NCBI GenBank assembly: GCA_965278995.1
Contig: OZ257136.1
Span: 3,596,001 to 3,660,000 of the forward strand
DNA from: JADJYF01 sp965278995
GTDB lineage: Bacteria; Pseudomonadota; Gammaproteobacteria; Ga0077536
DNA: 64,000 nt
Direction: 5' to 3'
Positions 26,596 to 37,090 of this stretch are shown here, piece by piece (position 1 is the stretch's first letter; each line of letters begins with the position of its first letter). A program made the translations under genes and the position numbers. The notes beneath the pieces are model-generated. The model searched no databases and was not told where the DNA came from. It saw only the letters and a program-made list of their open reading frames with translations.

Positions 26596-29487
26596 TCATG
26601 TGCCGGCTTGCCGCAATGCAGTAGATTCGGCAATGACCGTGTGGTCGGGTGGCAATTCGACCCGTGAAAGGATGTCACGGATCTCCTTCAGCAGGTCCAC
26701 CAGGCTGCCACGATCGCCAACGTCGATGGCGCCGGCTAACTGCGTCGCCGGTGCGGTGAAATGGTCGAATCCGACCGAACTACCGGCTCCCTTCAGCCAG
26801 CTGCCAAATTCGGCAAATTCCGTGGCCTCCACTGTCGTCGCAGTCTGTTCGAGCATTCTCAAGCGTTCATCCAACCGCGAGAGGAAGCGCTCGACGGTCG
26901 CACGCATGCGTGGATTGCCGAGCGGCAGGCGCGAGTGGACGGCACCGGCGTCGGGCGTCACGGCTGGCGTCACGGCTGGCGCAATCGTGATCAAGGCCGG
27001 CGCTGGCGACCCGGGGCGCTCCAGCCGTGCTGCGAGCGCGGCGAGCGTGGCAATCGCCGGGCCAACGGTCTGAGTGTCACCGCGTTGCGCGCCTATCTCG
27101 AGCGCTGCCGCAGGCTCCCAGAAAGCGCTGAACCCGACCGTGCCGCCGGCACCCTTCAGCCAATGGGCGAACTGTGCGACCGCCGCCAGATCGCCGGCTG
27201 CGGCTGCGGCCTGTACTTGCGCAAATCGCGCCGGCAAGCCATCGACGAATTTAGCCACGGTGGCACGAATGGCGGGATTGGCTTGCGCCAGTGTTGAAAC
27301 GATTGGCGTGAATTCGCCGGGTAGTGCGCTGCGAACCTCGACAGACGGAGTCGCAACCGGCGAAGCCGTTACGGACTGCGAACCGTGGAGCAGGCTGCCC
27401 AGGAGTTCCAGCAGCCGGTCGATATCGACCGGTTTGGTCAGATAGTGAGAGCACCCGGCGGCCAGGCACTTTTGCTCGAAGCCTTTCATGGCGTCCGCCG
27501 TCAAGGCCACGATGGGCAAGGTCAAGCCGGCTTCGCGCAAACGGCCGCTGGCCTCGTAACCGTCCATCACCGGCATCTGGATATCCATCAACACCATATC
27601 GAAACGATGGGTGGTGGCCAATCTGACAGCCTCGAGGCCATTTCCCGCACAGACGGTTTCGAGACCTGCGTTCTCGAGCACGAGTCGCACGAGTTCACGG
27701 TTCTCCTCACCGTCGTCGACGATCAACACGCGCGTCGCCGGCGGGAACTTCCAATCCGCACCGTGATCGATATGTACGGCGCTCGACGCGGCGCGGGCCT
27801 CGGCGGGCGTCAGCAGCGGCACACCCTGCAGCGGACCCGGGTCGAAAGTCACGACGAATGTCGTGCCTGCGCCGGGCGGACTGTACGCGACGATGTCGCC
27901 GCCCAGCAAACGCGCGAAGCGCCGACTGATGGCGAGTCCGAGCCCGGTGCCGCCGAATTTTCGTGTAATTGAGGCATCGGCCTGCACGAAAGGCTCGAAT
28001 ACGCTGTCCAGTTTGTCGGTAGCGATGCCCACCCCGCTGTCGACGACGTGCAGATGATAGAGCGGTGCCTCGTCATCTACAGTCAATCCGAGCCTTACCT
28101 GCACACCGCCACGCTCGGTAAACTTGATGGCATTGCCAATCAGGTTGGTGGCTATTTGGCGCAGCCGCGTCGGGTCGGTCGCGACGGTCGCTGGAACATC
28201 GCTGTCAAACAGCAAATCGAGCGTCAGCCCTTTGGCTTCGGCCTGCACCTTGAGCACTGACACGACATCATTGATCACCGCATGCGCAGGCACGCGCAGC
28301 TGCTCCATCTCCAGTTGACCGGCCTCGACCTTCGAAAGATCCAGCACGTCGTTGATCAATTGCAGCAGGTGTGTGCCGCTACGGTGAATAGTGTCGAGAT
28401 ATTTCTCGCGCTCCTCACTCGAGCGCGCATAACCGCGGCGCAGAACGTCAGTAAAGCCCAGAATGGCATTCATCGGCGTGCGGATCTCGTGGCTCATATT
28501 GGCCAGGAAATCGCTCTTGGCCTGGTTGGCTGCCTCGGCTTCATCCTTCGACGCACGTAGCTCGACCTTGTTCTGTTCGAGTTCGGTGACATCATCGAGA
28601 CTGACCAGTACACCGGCGTGATCGCCACCACTACCAAGCACCGGCGAACAGTTGACGATGAATGTGCGCCGCCGACCCTCGGCGTCGCTCAGTTCAAGCA
28701 TGTCATTACGCTGCGGCAAGCCGGACCTGATAGCTTTCATCCATGGAGAATCCGCGGCCGCCAGGCGTACCGCACCCGCGCTCGCAAAACCCAGTTGTGA
28801 AGCACGCACACCAAGCAATTGCTCCGGTGTCCTGCCGAGGATGGTGGCCAGCGCTGCGTTGGCGAGAACCACCTGTTCCTGCTTGTCGATCACGATGAGA
28901 CCTTCGGCGAGCGTATCGAGCGCCGAACGGACATGCGTCGGCACCGCTTGCGTAGGGTCGAGGTGCCGCAGTACGCGCCCGAGATAGAATCGAAACAGAA
29001 AAAATGCGCCAGCGACGACGAATAACAGGAGATGAACGCGTGGATCGTAGAGAAAAGCGAGGCGACCCCCACTGGTCAGCGGCGCGAAGCGCAACTCGAT
29101 ACGTCCCCACGGTTTGCCACGCTGCCACACCGGTACTTTCACGAAGGTCTCGGACGATAAATCCTGCGCGTCGTCTCGCCAATGGCGTTGGTGATCACCA
29201 ACCGCGACCACGACTTCTCCGTCGCTACGTCGAACGGCTGCCGACAACAGGTCTTCGTTGCGGTCGACGACCAGACGCAGGGTACTGCGCAAGCGAGTCA
29301 AGTCGTCGCGGCCAATAAGGGCCGAGCCGTTCGCGGCAATCGCTTCGGCCATCGCGGCACGACCTGCCCGCACGGCACGAAACTGGTCCGGCACGAGGCC
29401 CAGCATCAACGCCAACAACAACACTGTCATCAGCACGAAACTCAGCCCGAGCGCGATATACGTGCGGGTCGCGATGTACTTCATCAT
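26596..29487 (-). CDS. Membrane hybrid histidine kinase with REC and two Hpt modules
   Basis: 963 residues. One transmembrane segment at about 10-30, a sensor region, a second at about 155-175, PAS about 190-310, HisKA with SHEIRTPMNAIL near 335, HATPase about 440-550, REC about 600-720 (MVLMDIQMPVMDG), then two Hpt domains. The first keeps the phosphorylatable His (H775 in AHWLKGAG); in the second, the same position is Ser (S896 in GSWLKGAG). The start overlaps the stop of the giant surface-protein gene as ATGA, so translation is coupled. It probably senses an envelope signal and passes phosphate to the REC-GGDEF-EAL protein. Confidence 0.92.
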   Translation of the reverse strand: MMKYIATRTYIALGLSFVLMTVLLLALMLGLVPDQFRAVRAGRAAMAEAIAANGSALIGRDDLTRLRSTLRLVVDRNEDLLSAAVRRSDGEVVVAVGDHQRHWRDDAQDLSSETFVKVPVWQRGKPWGRIELRFAPLTSGGRLAFLYDPRVHLLLFVVAGAFFLFRFYLGRVLRHLDPTQAVPTHVRSALDTLAEGLIVIDKQEQVVLANAALATILGRTPEQLLGVRASQLGFASAGAVRLAAADSPWMKAIRSGLPQRNDMLELSDAEGRRRTFIVNCSPVLGSGGDHAGVLVSLDDVTELEQNKVELRASKDEAEAANQAKSDFLANMSHEIRTPMNAILGFTDVLRRGYARSSEEREKYLDTIHRSGTHLLQLINDVLDLSKVEAGQLEMEQLRVPAHAVINDVVSVLKVQAEAKGLTLDLLFDSDVPATVATDPTRLRQIATNLIGNAIKFTERGGVQVRLGLTVDDEAPLYHLHVVDSGVGIATDKLDSVFEPFVQADASITRKFGGTGLGLAISRRFARLLGGDIVAYSPPGAGTTFVVTFDPGPLQGVPLLTPAEARAASSAVHIDHGADWKFPPATRVLIVDDGEENRELVRLVLENAGLETVCAGNGLEAVRLATTHRFDMVLMDIQMPVMDGYEASGRLREAGLTLPIVALTADAMKGFEQKCLAAGCSHYLTKPVDIDRLLELLGSLLHGSQSVTASPVATPSVEVRSALPGEFTPIVSTLAQANPAIRATVAKFVDGLPARFAQVQAAAAAGDLAAVAQFAHWLKGAGGTVGFSAFWEPAAALEIGAQRGDTQTVGPAIATLAALAARLERPGSPAPALITIAPAVTPAVTPDAGAVHSRLPLGNPRMRATVERFLSRLDERLRMLEQTATTVEATEFAEFGSWLKGAGSSVGFDHFTAPATQLAGAIDVGDRGSLVDLLKEIRDILSRVELPPDHTVIAESTALRQAGT

Positions 29488-32400
29488 TCGACCGATGCTC
29501 CTGCCTCGTGTTCGTCGACGTAACCAACTGTTACGCTCCCGTCGACAGGCACGGCTGGCTCGGTCTGCGCTTCATCGGACTGCGTCGGTGCCTGATCGTC
29601 GAGCAGCGTTGCGAGCGAGTCGTCGTCGCCGTCCTCAGGTTCTCGCTGTTTCAGACTGGCTAGAATCGGTAATGGGTCGACCGACCGCCAGGCCGGCATG
29701 GACGACAGCATGCTGGCCAGTAGCAGACCGCCGCGCGTCAACCAAGCCACATAGCCGATTGTGAAACCGCTGGATGCGACGACCGTCGAGTTAACGATCG
29801 TGCCCTGCATGGCATCGACTGCGTTCATATCCTTACGTACGTGGTCCAATTCATCGCGAAACTGAGGGCTGTTCAACGTAGCGGATACGGCACGCCCATC
29901 CGCACGATCTGCATCAATCTCGCTGTCGACGTGATGGGTCGTAATCGACTTCACCATCGATGCGCCAAGCGAGCGCGCTTCCGCGATCACGCGGAGCACG
30001 CGCTCGATACCGGTTTGAGATTTCGTGACGGGCCGGTCGTCGTCGAGAGCCGCAGCGGTACTCTCGTCAGCCGCTGGTTCGACTTCCCGAATCTGCGCAG
30101 CATCATCGTTGGCGAGGTTGTCGGCCGTGGCCAGTGGCCCGGCGGAAATAGTCGATACCATCCCGCCCGTCGTCGCGTCGTTAAACGGCGGGCCTGCTGA
30201 GTTGACCGTGTTCGACACATTCGTTTCGGTGTCGACGGCGGGATAGTCTCGCGATAGCGTCGCCGTCGCAGACTCCTGCACCATGCTTCGCGCAGCTTCG
30301 AAATCCGCGATGACAGCACGCGTCAGCTGTACATCGTCGGTCGCGCCCGAAGCAGCGCCAGGCGCGGGGATGATATCCGGCACTGGCACCGTGTCATCGA
30401 CCGGGATGGCCGTGAGATTGATGATACCCGTCGCCGTCACGGTGCCATTCTCGCCGCCGTCGGCGATACTGATGGCGATGCTGGTGTGCTGAGCGTAGTT
30501 GACAGCCGGCGTAAAACTCACTGCCGCCAGTGCAGCATTGACATCCGCTATCGTGCCGCTGATGGTCCATACCCCACCCGGCATGCTGAAGGTCGCACCG
30601 CCACTGGTGCTCAATGTGCCGGCGCCCATATCAGCCAACGTCAGCGTTGCGGTAACCAGCTCGCCAGTGTCGGCATCGCTGATAACCATGTTACCTAACG
30701 ACACCGTCCCCCCGTCTTCAATAAAGGACAGGCTCTGGTTCAGATTGCTTGCGCTCAGCTGATCGTTGACCGCTGTGACCTCGAGCGTGATGGTGCCGGT
30801 CATCGCAACCGTGCCGTTCTCGCCACCATCGGCAATGGTCACAGCGATGGTGGTATTCAGATCGTAGTCCGTCGCCGGCATGAAGTTGACCGATGCCAGT
30901 GCGGCATTGACGCTGGTCACCGTGCCGGTGACGGTCCATATGCCCGTCGCCGGGGTATAAGTCGCCGTGCCGCTGGTCGTCAATTCGCCGGCGTTGATAT
31001 CGGCCAGAGTCAGGGTAGCGGTGACAATCTCGGCGCTGTCAACATCGGTGATGACGATGTCATTGATCGCGACCGAAGCTGCACCTTCTGTATAGACGCG
31101 TGTCTGGGTGAGTTCGGTCGCGCTGAGTTGCGCGTTGATCGGCGTGACATTCAGCGAGATGGTGCCGGTCACCGCTGCTGAGCCGTTCTCGCCGCCATCG
31201 GCGATAGTGACTGCAACGGTGGTATTCAGATCGAAATTCGTCGTCGGCGAAAAACTGAGCGCCGCAAGCGCTGCATTGACGTTGGCCACCGTATCGGTGA
31301 TGGTCCATACACCTGTTGCGCCGGTATAAGTCGCCGTGCCGCTGGTGGTCAACACACCGGCGTTGATATCGGCCAGGGTCAATGTGGCCGTGACCGTCTC
31401 TGCACTATCGACGTCCGTGATGACAATATCATTGACAGCGACCGAGGCTGCGCCTTCGGTAAAGTTGCGGGTCTGCGTCAGATTGGTAGCACTTAGCTGA
31501 TCGTTCAATGACGTGACATCGAGGACGATGGTGCCGGTCGCCGCTACTGTGCCGTTCTCACCGCCATCGGCGATGGTTACAGCGATGCTGGTATCCAGAT
31601 CGTAGTCCGTCGCTGGCGTGAAGCTGACAGCCGCCAATGCGGCATTCACGTTAAGCACCGTGTCAGTAATGGTCCATACACCTGTTGCCGCGGTATAGGT
31701 CGCGGTGCCGCTGGTGGTCAACACGCCGGCATCGATGTCGGCCAGGGTCAGTGTCGCAGTGACAGTCTCAACATTGTCGACATCGGTGATGACGATGTCA
31801 TCAATCGCAACCGAGGCCGCACCTTCGGTATAGGTCCGGACCTGTGTCAGATCGGACGCGCTCAATTGATCGTTGACCGGCGTGACATCGAGCGTGATGG
31901 TGCCGGTCAACGGTACGGTGCCGTTCTCGCCGCCGTCAGCGATGGTCACGCTGATGGTGGTATCCAGATCGTAGTTCGTCGCCGGGGCGAAACTAAGCGC
32001 CGCCAGCGCGGCGTTGACGTCGATAATCGTACCGGTAATGGTCCATACGCCCGTCGCCGGCGTGTAGGTCGCAGCGCCACTGGTACTCAATACCCCTGCA
32101 TTGATGTCGGCCAGGGTCAGAGTTGCCGTAACCGTCTCGGCGCCATCATCATCGCTGACGACGATGGAATTTATTGCGACCGAGGCGTCGCTCTCGGTAT
32201 AGAAGCGCGTATGGGTCAGATTGGTGGCGCTGATTTGCGCATTAACCGGCGCCGGATCGACGTCGAGCGTGATGGTGCCTGTCACTGGCACAGCGCCGTT
32301 CTCACCACCATCGATAATGTTCACACTGATGGTGGTATCGAGATTGTAATTCGCGACCGGTACGAAGCTGACCGCTGCCAATGCTGCGTTGACGTCGGTC

Positions 32401-35400
32401 ACCGTGCCAGTCATGGTCCACACACCTGTCGCCGGCGTGTAGGTCGCGGTACCACTGGTCGTCAATACACCGCCGTTGATGTCGGCCAGGGTCAGCGTCG
32501 CGGTGACGCTTTCAGCGCTGTCGGCATCAGTGATAACGATGTCGTTGATCGCGACCGACGCCGCGTTTTCAGTATAGGCGCGCGTCTGCGTGAGATTAGT
32601 CGCGCTCAATTGATCGTTGACCGGCGTGACATCGAGCGTGATGGTGCCGGTCGCCGGAACGGTACCATTCTCGCCGCCGTCGGTGATGGCCACGGCGATG
32701 CTGGTATCCTGATCGTAGTTCGTCGCCGGCGTGAAACTGACCGCAGCCAGGGCCGCGTTGACGTTGGCGATAGTATTCGTGATGGTCCACACGCCGGTCG
32801 CCGAGGTGTAGGTCGCTGTGCCGCTGGTGGTCAATACGCCAGCGTTGATATCGGCCAGGGTTAACGTCACCGTGACCGTCTCGGCCGTATCGACGTCCGA
32901 GATCACAATATCGTTGATTGCAACCGAGGCAGCACCTTCCGTATATGTGCGCGTCTGGACCAGATTGGTTGCGCTCAGCTGATCGTTGACTGGCGTGACA
33001 TCGAGTGTGATGGTGCCGGTCACCGCCACCGTACCGTTCTCGCTGCCGTCGGCGATATTCACGCTGATCGTGGTATCCAAATCGTAATTCGTCGCTGGTG
33101 TGAAGCTGATCGCTGCGAGTGCGGCGTTGACGTTGGTCACCGTATCGGTGATGGTCCACACGCCAATCGCCGGCGTATACGTCGCGGTGCCACTGATGGT
33201 CAGCACACCGGCGTTGACATCGGCCAGAGTTAAGGTGGCCGTGACCGTCTCTGCGGTATCGACATCGCTCACGACGATATCATTGATCGCGACTGAGACA
33301 GCATCTTCCGTATACGTGCGCGTCTGGATCAGATTGCTCGCGCTCAGCTGATCGTTGACCGGCGTGACATCGAGCGTGATGGTGCCGGTCACCGCCACCG
33401 TGCCATTTTCGCCACCATCGGCGATAGCCAATGTGATACTGGTATCCCGATCGTAATTGGTCACCGGCGTGAAACTGACTGCCGCGAGAGCGGCGTTAAC
33501 ATTGGCCACGGTGCCGGTGACAGTCCACACCCCCGTTGCCGGGGTGTAGGTTGCGGTACCGCTGGTCGTCAATACGCCGGCGTTGATATCGACCAGGGTC
33601 AGCGTAGCGGTCACGATCTCGCCGCTGTCGACGTCAGTGATGACGATATCGTTAAGCGCGATTGTCGCGGCGCCCTCGGTATAGGAGCGGATCTGGGTCA
33701 GGTTGGTGGCGGCCAGTTGGTGATTGAGCGGTGCGCTCCCCAGATCAATCCGAACATTGTCGAGAAACACCTTGTGCCCGCCGCCAGCGACAAAGCGCAC
33801 GCGTGTGTCGTTGTCGATGTGCGCCGAGAGATTGAAGTTGGCACTCCGAAAGAAACTGTCGTCTGCGGGGCCGTTAACGCTACCGATTTGGGTCCAACTG
33901 CTGCCGCCATCGGTTGAAGCTTCAACAACAAGGTTTTCGCCGACGCCCAGGTTTTCCCGAACGTAGTCAAAACTCAGAAATGCCTGGCTCGCGCCAGAGA
34001 GATTGGCCTGGCGCCACACGCCTCCGCCGTTCGAGTGAATTTGCAGCGCTTGTTCGCCGAGCTCCAGCCGGATCCCGATGCTGCCGCTGCCAGCTCCGTT
34101 GCCCTCGCCTATTTCCTGCCAATCATTGCTCCATGCCAGCGTGCCGTCGTTGCCGCTGTAGGCAATCGAACTGAACCGGTCGAGGTAGTGCCCGATAGCG
34201 ATGCTGCTGGCGCCGACCTCATGCGCGCCGATATCCGGGCTGCCATCGTTGCGCAGGAACCCGCGCTGATCGAGGCTCACGGTGTTGCCAACATCCGCGT
34301 TACCGATAGCCTGGCTGCCGGCCTGCGGCGCATAGGTCTTGAGGCTGCCGCCATTGTCGGTGAGTGCGCCCAGATTCGGATTCACGTTGCGGCGATCAGA
34401 TGCGTCGTAGCCGCTGCCGCCACTGTCGTTGCCGAAGATATTGGAGTCGCTCCCGTTCAGCGCCCCAGACAGGTCGGAGCCGCTGCTGCCGGCGCTGTTG
34501 CCAGACAGGATGGCGTTGCTGAGATAAAGCGTTCCGCTGTCGAACACACCGCCGCCTTGCGTACTCGCGCTGTTGGCGGTCACGGTGATGTGATTGAGCG
34601 TGGCGGTCCCGGCGTTATGGAAACCACCCCCTTGTCCGACGGTGGCCTGGTTGCCACTCAGCGTAACGTTGCTCATATTGAGCACGCCACCGCTCGCATT
34701 GAAGATACCGCCGCCTTTCTTCGAATGATTGCCTTCGATCAGTGCACCGTCGATATCGAGATGACCGGCGTTATAGATGGCGCCGCCTTCATCGGTGATA
34801 CCGCTGGTGGCATTGGCCGAGAACCACACGTTGCTCAGATAGACGTTTGGCGTGTTGGAAGAGCCCTGCACGAACACACCGCCGCCATCCTCGCCGCTCA
34901 GTAAATTGGCCAGTCCGTTCTGGATCTTCAGATTAGATATCTTGACGGTGATCGCGGCGTCATCGTGTACTTCGAAGATACGATAGAGGTTGCTGCCATC
35001 GACAGTCGTGGTACCTGGCGATGCGCCGACGATCGTCAAACTGTCGCGGATGTCGAGATCGCCGGTAGTGTCGTCGAGACCGAAACGCGTCAAGCTGTAT
35101 GTCCCAGCCTGCAGGTTGATGGTATCGGCGCCGGCCGAACTGTTCGCCGCCTTGATCGCCTCGCGCAATGAAACGAAACCATCGGCGCCTGGGGTCAGCG
35201 CCAATGCTGCCAACGAAGTGGTATTGGCGTCGCCGTCCAGCACGTCATTGATGGTCGTCACTGAGATCTGGCCGAGCACCCCGCTCCAGCGGGTCGGCGA
35301 AGCATCATCCATTGCAACGTTGGTATCGACCACACCTGTCGCGTATTCCAGCATCCAATCGCCCCCGAGTGCGGCGCTGCCGGTGAGATCATCGGAAGCA

Positions 35401-36083
35401 ACTACATCGGCGCCGGTCAGTTTCGCCAGGGACTGCACAAGACTGCGACCTGCGTCACTGGCGGCGAGATCGCAGCCGTAGAGCAAAAGATCGCCCTGCG
35501 CCGAGAACGCCTGCTGCCAGCCGGCAACCGTGTCGGCATGCTCAGCAAGACTTGCAGCGTTCAGCCAGGTGCTGCCGAGTTGCAGTCCAGCGCGCGAACC
35601 ATGGGCGAAGATGTGCACGGCATCGACATCGCGGCTGCGGCCGAGCAGCGCATCGATTTGTTGCAGACCTTCGGCACCTGAATCGAGCACGACGATCGTG
35701 CGCAGTACGCCGTCATGACGCTGATCGAGATCGCTGCGCAGCTGCTCGAATTCAGCGATGCCGGCGTCGATGAAGATCAACTCCTGCCGCTGGTGGGTAG
35801 TGCGATCACCCGACTCCAGGCTGGCCAGCGCGGTGAGATCGAGCGGCGCCGGTAACGGTGCGTGATGGGGCGTGGCCGTATCGGGTAACCAATCGGTGAG
35901 TACGAACGGATCAAGCGCAGGGTGCAAGAGAGCAGTGTCATGCGCAGCATCGCGCGGCACATCGAGGCCGAGCCCAAGCTCGGCTGATAGCAGCATGCGC
36001 GGTTCGAGACTTTCGACGTGCGACGCCGTGCGGCGCGCGCATTGGCGACGGGCTGAGTTCAAGCGCGATGACAGAGCTGCCAT
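29484..36083 (-). CDS. Giant LEPR-XLL / DUF4347 surface protein with nine cadherin-like repeats
   Basis: 2199 residues. Residues 26-34 read LEPRMLLSA, the LEPR-XLL signal at the N-terminus of very large exported proteins. A DUF4347 domain follows (about 100-265) with H161-G-S and G-C204-D. Next is a right-handed beta-helix region with SLREAIKAANS (about 270-570), then a jelly-roll-like domain (about 590-780). Nine tandem repeats of about 123 residues follow, each with a Y/F-T-E...D-V-D...V-N-A-A-L-A pattern typical of calcium-binding cadherin-like repeats. The C-terminus has a hydrophobic segment (GLLLASMLSSMPAW) and an acidic tail. It is probably a surface adhesin. It follows the HlyD gene by 24 bp and overlaps the kinase gene. 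Confidence 0.9.
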   Translation of the reverse strand: MAALSSRLNSARRQCARRTASHVESLEPRMLLSAELGLGLDVPRDAAHDTALLHPALDPFVLTDWLPDTATPHHAPLPAPLDLTALASLESGDRTTHQRQELIFIDAGIAEFEQLRSDLDQRHDGVLRTIVVLDSGAEGLQQIDALLGRSRDVDAVHIFAHGSRAGLQLGSTWLNAASLAEHADTVAGWQQAFSAQGDLLLYGCDLAASDAGRSLVQSLAKLTGADVVASDDLTGSAALGGDWMLEYATGVVDTNVAMDDASPTRWSGVLGQISVTTINDVLDGDANTTSLAALALTPGADGFVSLREAIKAANSSAGADTINLQAGTYSLTRFGLDDTTGDLDIRDSLTIVGASPGTTTVDGSNLYRIFEVHDDAAITVKISNLKIQNGLANLLSGEDGGGVFVQGSSNTPNVYLSNVWFSANATSGITDEGGAIYNAGHLDIDGALIEGNHSKKGGGIFNASGGVLNMSNVTLSGNQATVGQGGGFHNAGTATLNHITVTANSASTQGGGVFDSGTLYLSNAILSGNSAGSSGSDLSGALNGSDSNIFGNDSGGSGYDASDRRNVNPNLGALTDNGGSLKTYAPQAGSQAIGNADVGNTVSLDQRGFLRNDGSPDIGAHEVGASSIAIGHYLDRFSSIAYSGNDGTLAWSNDWQEIGEGNGAGSGSIGIRLELGEQALQIHSNGGGVWRQANLSGASQAFLSFDYVRENLGVGENLVVEASTDGGSSWTQIGSVNGPADDSFFRSANFNLSAHIDNDTRVRFVAGGGHKVFLDNVRIDLGSAPLNHQLAATNLTQIRSYTEGAATIALNDIVITDVDSGEIVTATLTLVDINAGVLTTSGTATYTPATGVWTVTGTVANVNAALAAVSFTPVTNYDRDTSITLAIADGGENGTVAVTGTITLDVTPVNDQLSASNLIQTRTYTEDAVSVAINDIVVSDVDTAETVTATLTLADVNAGVLTISGTATYTPAIGVWTITDTVTNVNAALAAISFTPATNYDLDTTISVNIADGSENGTVAVTGTITLDVTPVNDQLSATNLVQTRTYTEGAASVAINDIVISDVDTAETVTVTLTLADINAGVLTTSGTATYTSATGVWTITNTIANVNAALAAVSFTPATNYDQDTSIAVAITDGGENGTVPATGTITLDVTPVNDQLSATNLTQTRAYTENAASVAINDIVITDADSAESVTATLTLADINGGVLTTSGTATYTPATGVWTMTGTVTDVNAALAAVSFVPVANYNLDTTISVNIIDGGENGAVPVTGTITLDVDPAPVNAQISATNLTHTRFYTESDASVAINSIVVSDDDGAETVTATLTLADINAGVLSTSGAATYTPATGVWTITGTIIDVNAALAALSFAPATNYDLDTTISVTIADGGENGTVPLTGTITLDVTPVNDQLSASDLTQVRTYTEGAASVAIDDIVITDVDNVETVTATLTLADIDAGVLTTSGTATYTAATGVWTITDTVLNVNAALAAVSFTPATDYDLDTSIAVTIADGGENGTVAATGTIVLDVTSLNDQLSATNLTQTRNFTEGAASVAVNDIVITDVDSAETVTATLTLADINAGVLTTSGTATYTGATGVWTITDTVANVNAALAALSFSPTTNFDLNTTVAVTIADGGENGSAAVTGTISLNVTPINAQLSATELTQTRVYTEGAASVAINDIVITDVDSAEIVTATLTLADINAGELTTSGTATYTPATGIWTVTGTVTSVNAALASVNFMPATDYDLNTTIAVTIADGGENGTVAMTGTITLEVTAVNDQLSASNLNQSLSFIEDGGTVSLGNMVISDADTGELVTATLTLADMGAGTLSTSGGATFSMPGGVWTISGTIADVNAALAAVSFTPAVNYAQHTSIAISIADGGENGTVTATGIINLTAIPVDDTVPVPDIIPAPGAASGATDDVQLTRAVIADFEAARSMVQESATATLSRDYPAVDTETNVSNTVNSAGPPFNDATTGGMVSTISAGPLATADNLANDDAAQIREVEPAADESTAAALDDDRPVTKSQTGIERVLRVIAEARSLGASMVKSITTHHVDSEIDADRADGRAVSATLNSPQFRDELDHVRKDMNAVDAMQGTIVNSTVVASSGFTIGYVAWLTRGGLLLASMLSSMPAWRSVDPLPILASLKQREPEDGDDDSLATLLDDQAPTQSDEAQTEPAVPVDGSVTVGYVDEHEAGASVE
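30405..33728 (-). repeat. Nine tandem in-frame repeats of about 369 bp
   Basis: Coding repeats inside the surface-protein gene. Each unit begins like V-N-D-Q-L-S-A-T-N-L and ends G-T-I-T-L-D-V-T-P. Units are close at the DNA level, with segments such as GTGACATCGAGCGTGATGGT recurring at 369-bp spacing. The first and ninth units are the most diverged. Such arrays expand and contract by recombination, so the copy number may vary and the assembly here should be treated with care. Confidence 0.9.
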
Positions 36084-36107
36084 GGCCAGACGTTTCCCGT
36101 CAGATTT

Positions 36108-37013
36108 TCACGGCGCCGCTAGTGCGAGCGGCGCCGCCGGTTGATCGGCAGAATGCACGTTCGGAGTTGCCGCTGTGCCGGCCAGGCGCGCCATACACTT
36201 GATGCCGGCCAGATGCTGCTGGCCTGGGTTGGGATACTCGAGACGTGCGCGGAAGGTACCACTGGCCGGATCGCCAACCGCGTCAACGGCGGTGACGGGC
36301 GCCTGCCACGGATGGTCGGGATCGGTTTCTGGATAGACTGCGACAGTCTGGCCGACCGAGAAATCGCCATAACGCGCGATGGGTACGATGACCTCGATGC
36401 GCAGCGGATCGAGTTGGGCGACGCGCAGGATCGCTTCTTTGTCGACGTACTCGCCAGGCGACTTGAAACGCTCGACCACCACCCCGTCAAATGGACTCAC
36501 CACTTGACGCAAAGCCAGCGCCGCCTCTGCCCGACGCGCGTCGAGATCGGCGAGGCGCAGATTGTCCTGAGCCACCGCCAGTTGCCAGTGACCGAGCTTG
36601 GCGGCGCGTGCCGCTTCATCCTGGTCCTGCACGGAAACCACTTTCCGGGCCTGCAAATTGTCGATGCGTGCCAGCCGTCGTTCATCGAAATCGAGGCCGG
36701 AGGCGCGCAGCTGCACTTCACTGTTCATGCCGGCGCGAGCGCGGGCCAGAGTCAAATTTGCATGTTCCACCTGGGATTCGAGATAGGCCAGCTCCTGGCC
36801 GGCCGACACCCGCTCGGCCCGCTCGACCAGTACTCGATCAAGCCGCCCGCTGACGCCACTGCTGAGATCGAGCACGCGATAAGGTGTCACCACGCATTCC
36901 AGATCTTCCGAGTCGTCGGCTGCCTCGACAGCGCCAACCATCGACAGCAGACCGGGCAACAACAAGCTGCAAAGTGGCAGGCGGAAGCCAAGTAAAGTGG
37001 AAAGTAGCGACAT
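36108..37013 (-). CDS. HlyD/RND-type periplasmic adaptor protein
   Basis: 301 residues with a hydrophobic N-terminal export signal (LCSLLLPGLLSMVGAVEA). The layout is the membrane-fusion-protein pattern: a lipoyl half-motif (SSGVSGRLDRVLV), a coiled-coil hairpin (about 75-180), the second lipoyl half (VVSPFDGVVVERF) and a beta-barrel (RIEVIVPIARYG). No inner-membrane pump or TolC-like protein is encoded nearby. It sits between the M50-HlyD gene (77 bp) and the giant protein gene (24 bp), so its likely job is export or assembly of that protein. Confidence 0.87.
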   Translation of the reverse strand: MSLLSTLLGFRLPLCSLLLPGLLSMVGAVEAADDSEDLECVVTPYRVLDLSSGVSGRLDRVLVERAERVSAGQELAYLESQVEHANLTLARARAGMNSEVQLRASGLDFDERRLARIDNLQARKVVSVQDQDEAARAAKLGHWQLAVAQDNLRLADLDARRAEAALALRQVVSPFDGVVVERFKSPGEYVDKEAILRVAQLDPLRIEVIVPIARYGDFSVGQTVAVYPETDPDHPWQAPVTAVDAVGDPASGTFRARLEYPNPGQQHLAGIKCMARLAGTAATPNVHSADQPAAPLALAAP

Positions 37014-37090
37014 GACAGCGGACTCTATCGGGACAGGGAATTCAGTAGCGGCTAGCGGCGCATCGCGCCACGACTTGAGTTCCGACCAGT

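Noticed and set aside
31866..32864. Plus-strand open frame across the surface-protein repeats
   Set aside because: It repeats with the same 369-bp period as the real gene on the other strand and has no start signal or domain; it is a by-product of codon use.
30405..33728. Regularly spaced repeats considered as a CRISPR-like array
   Set aside because: The unit is 369 bp, keeps an open frame and encodes a protein domain; there are no short repeats with unique spacers or cas genes.
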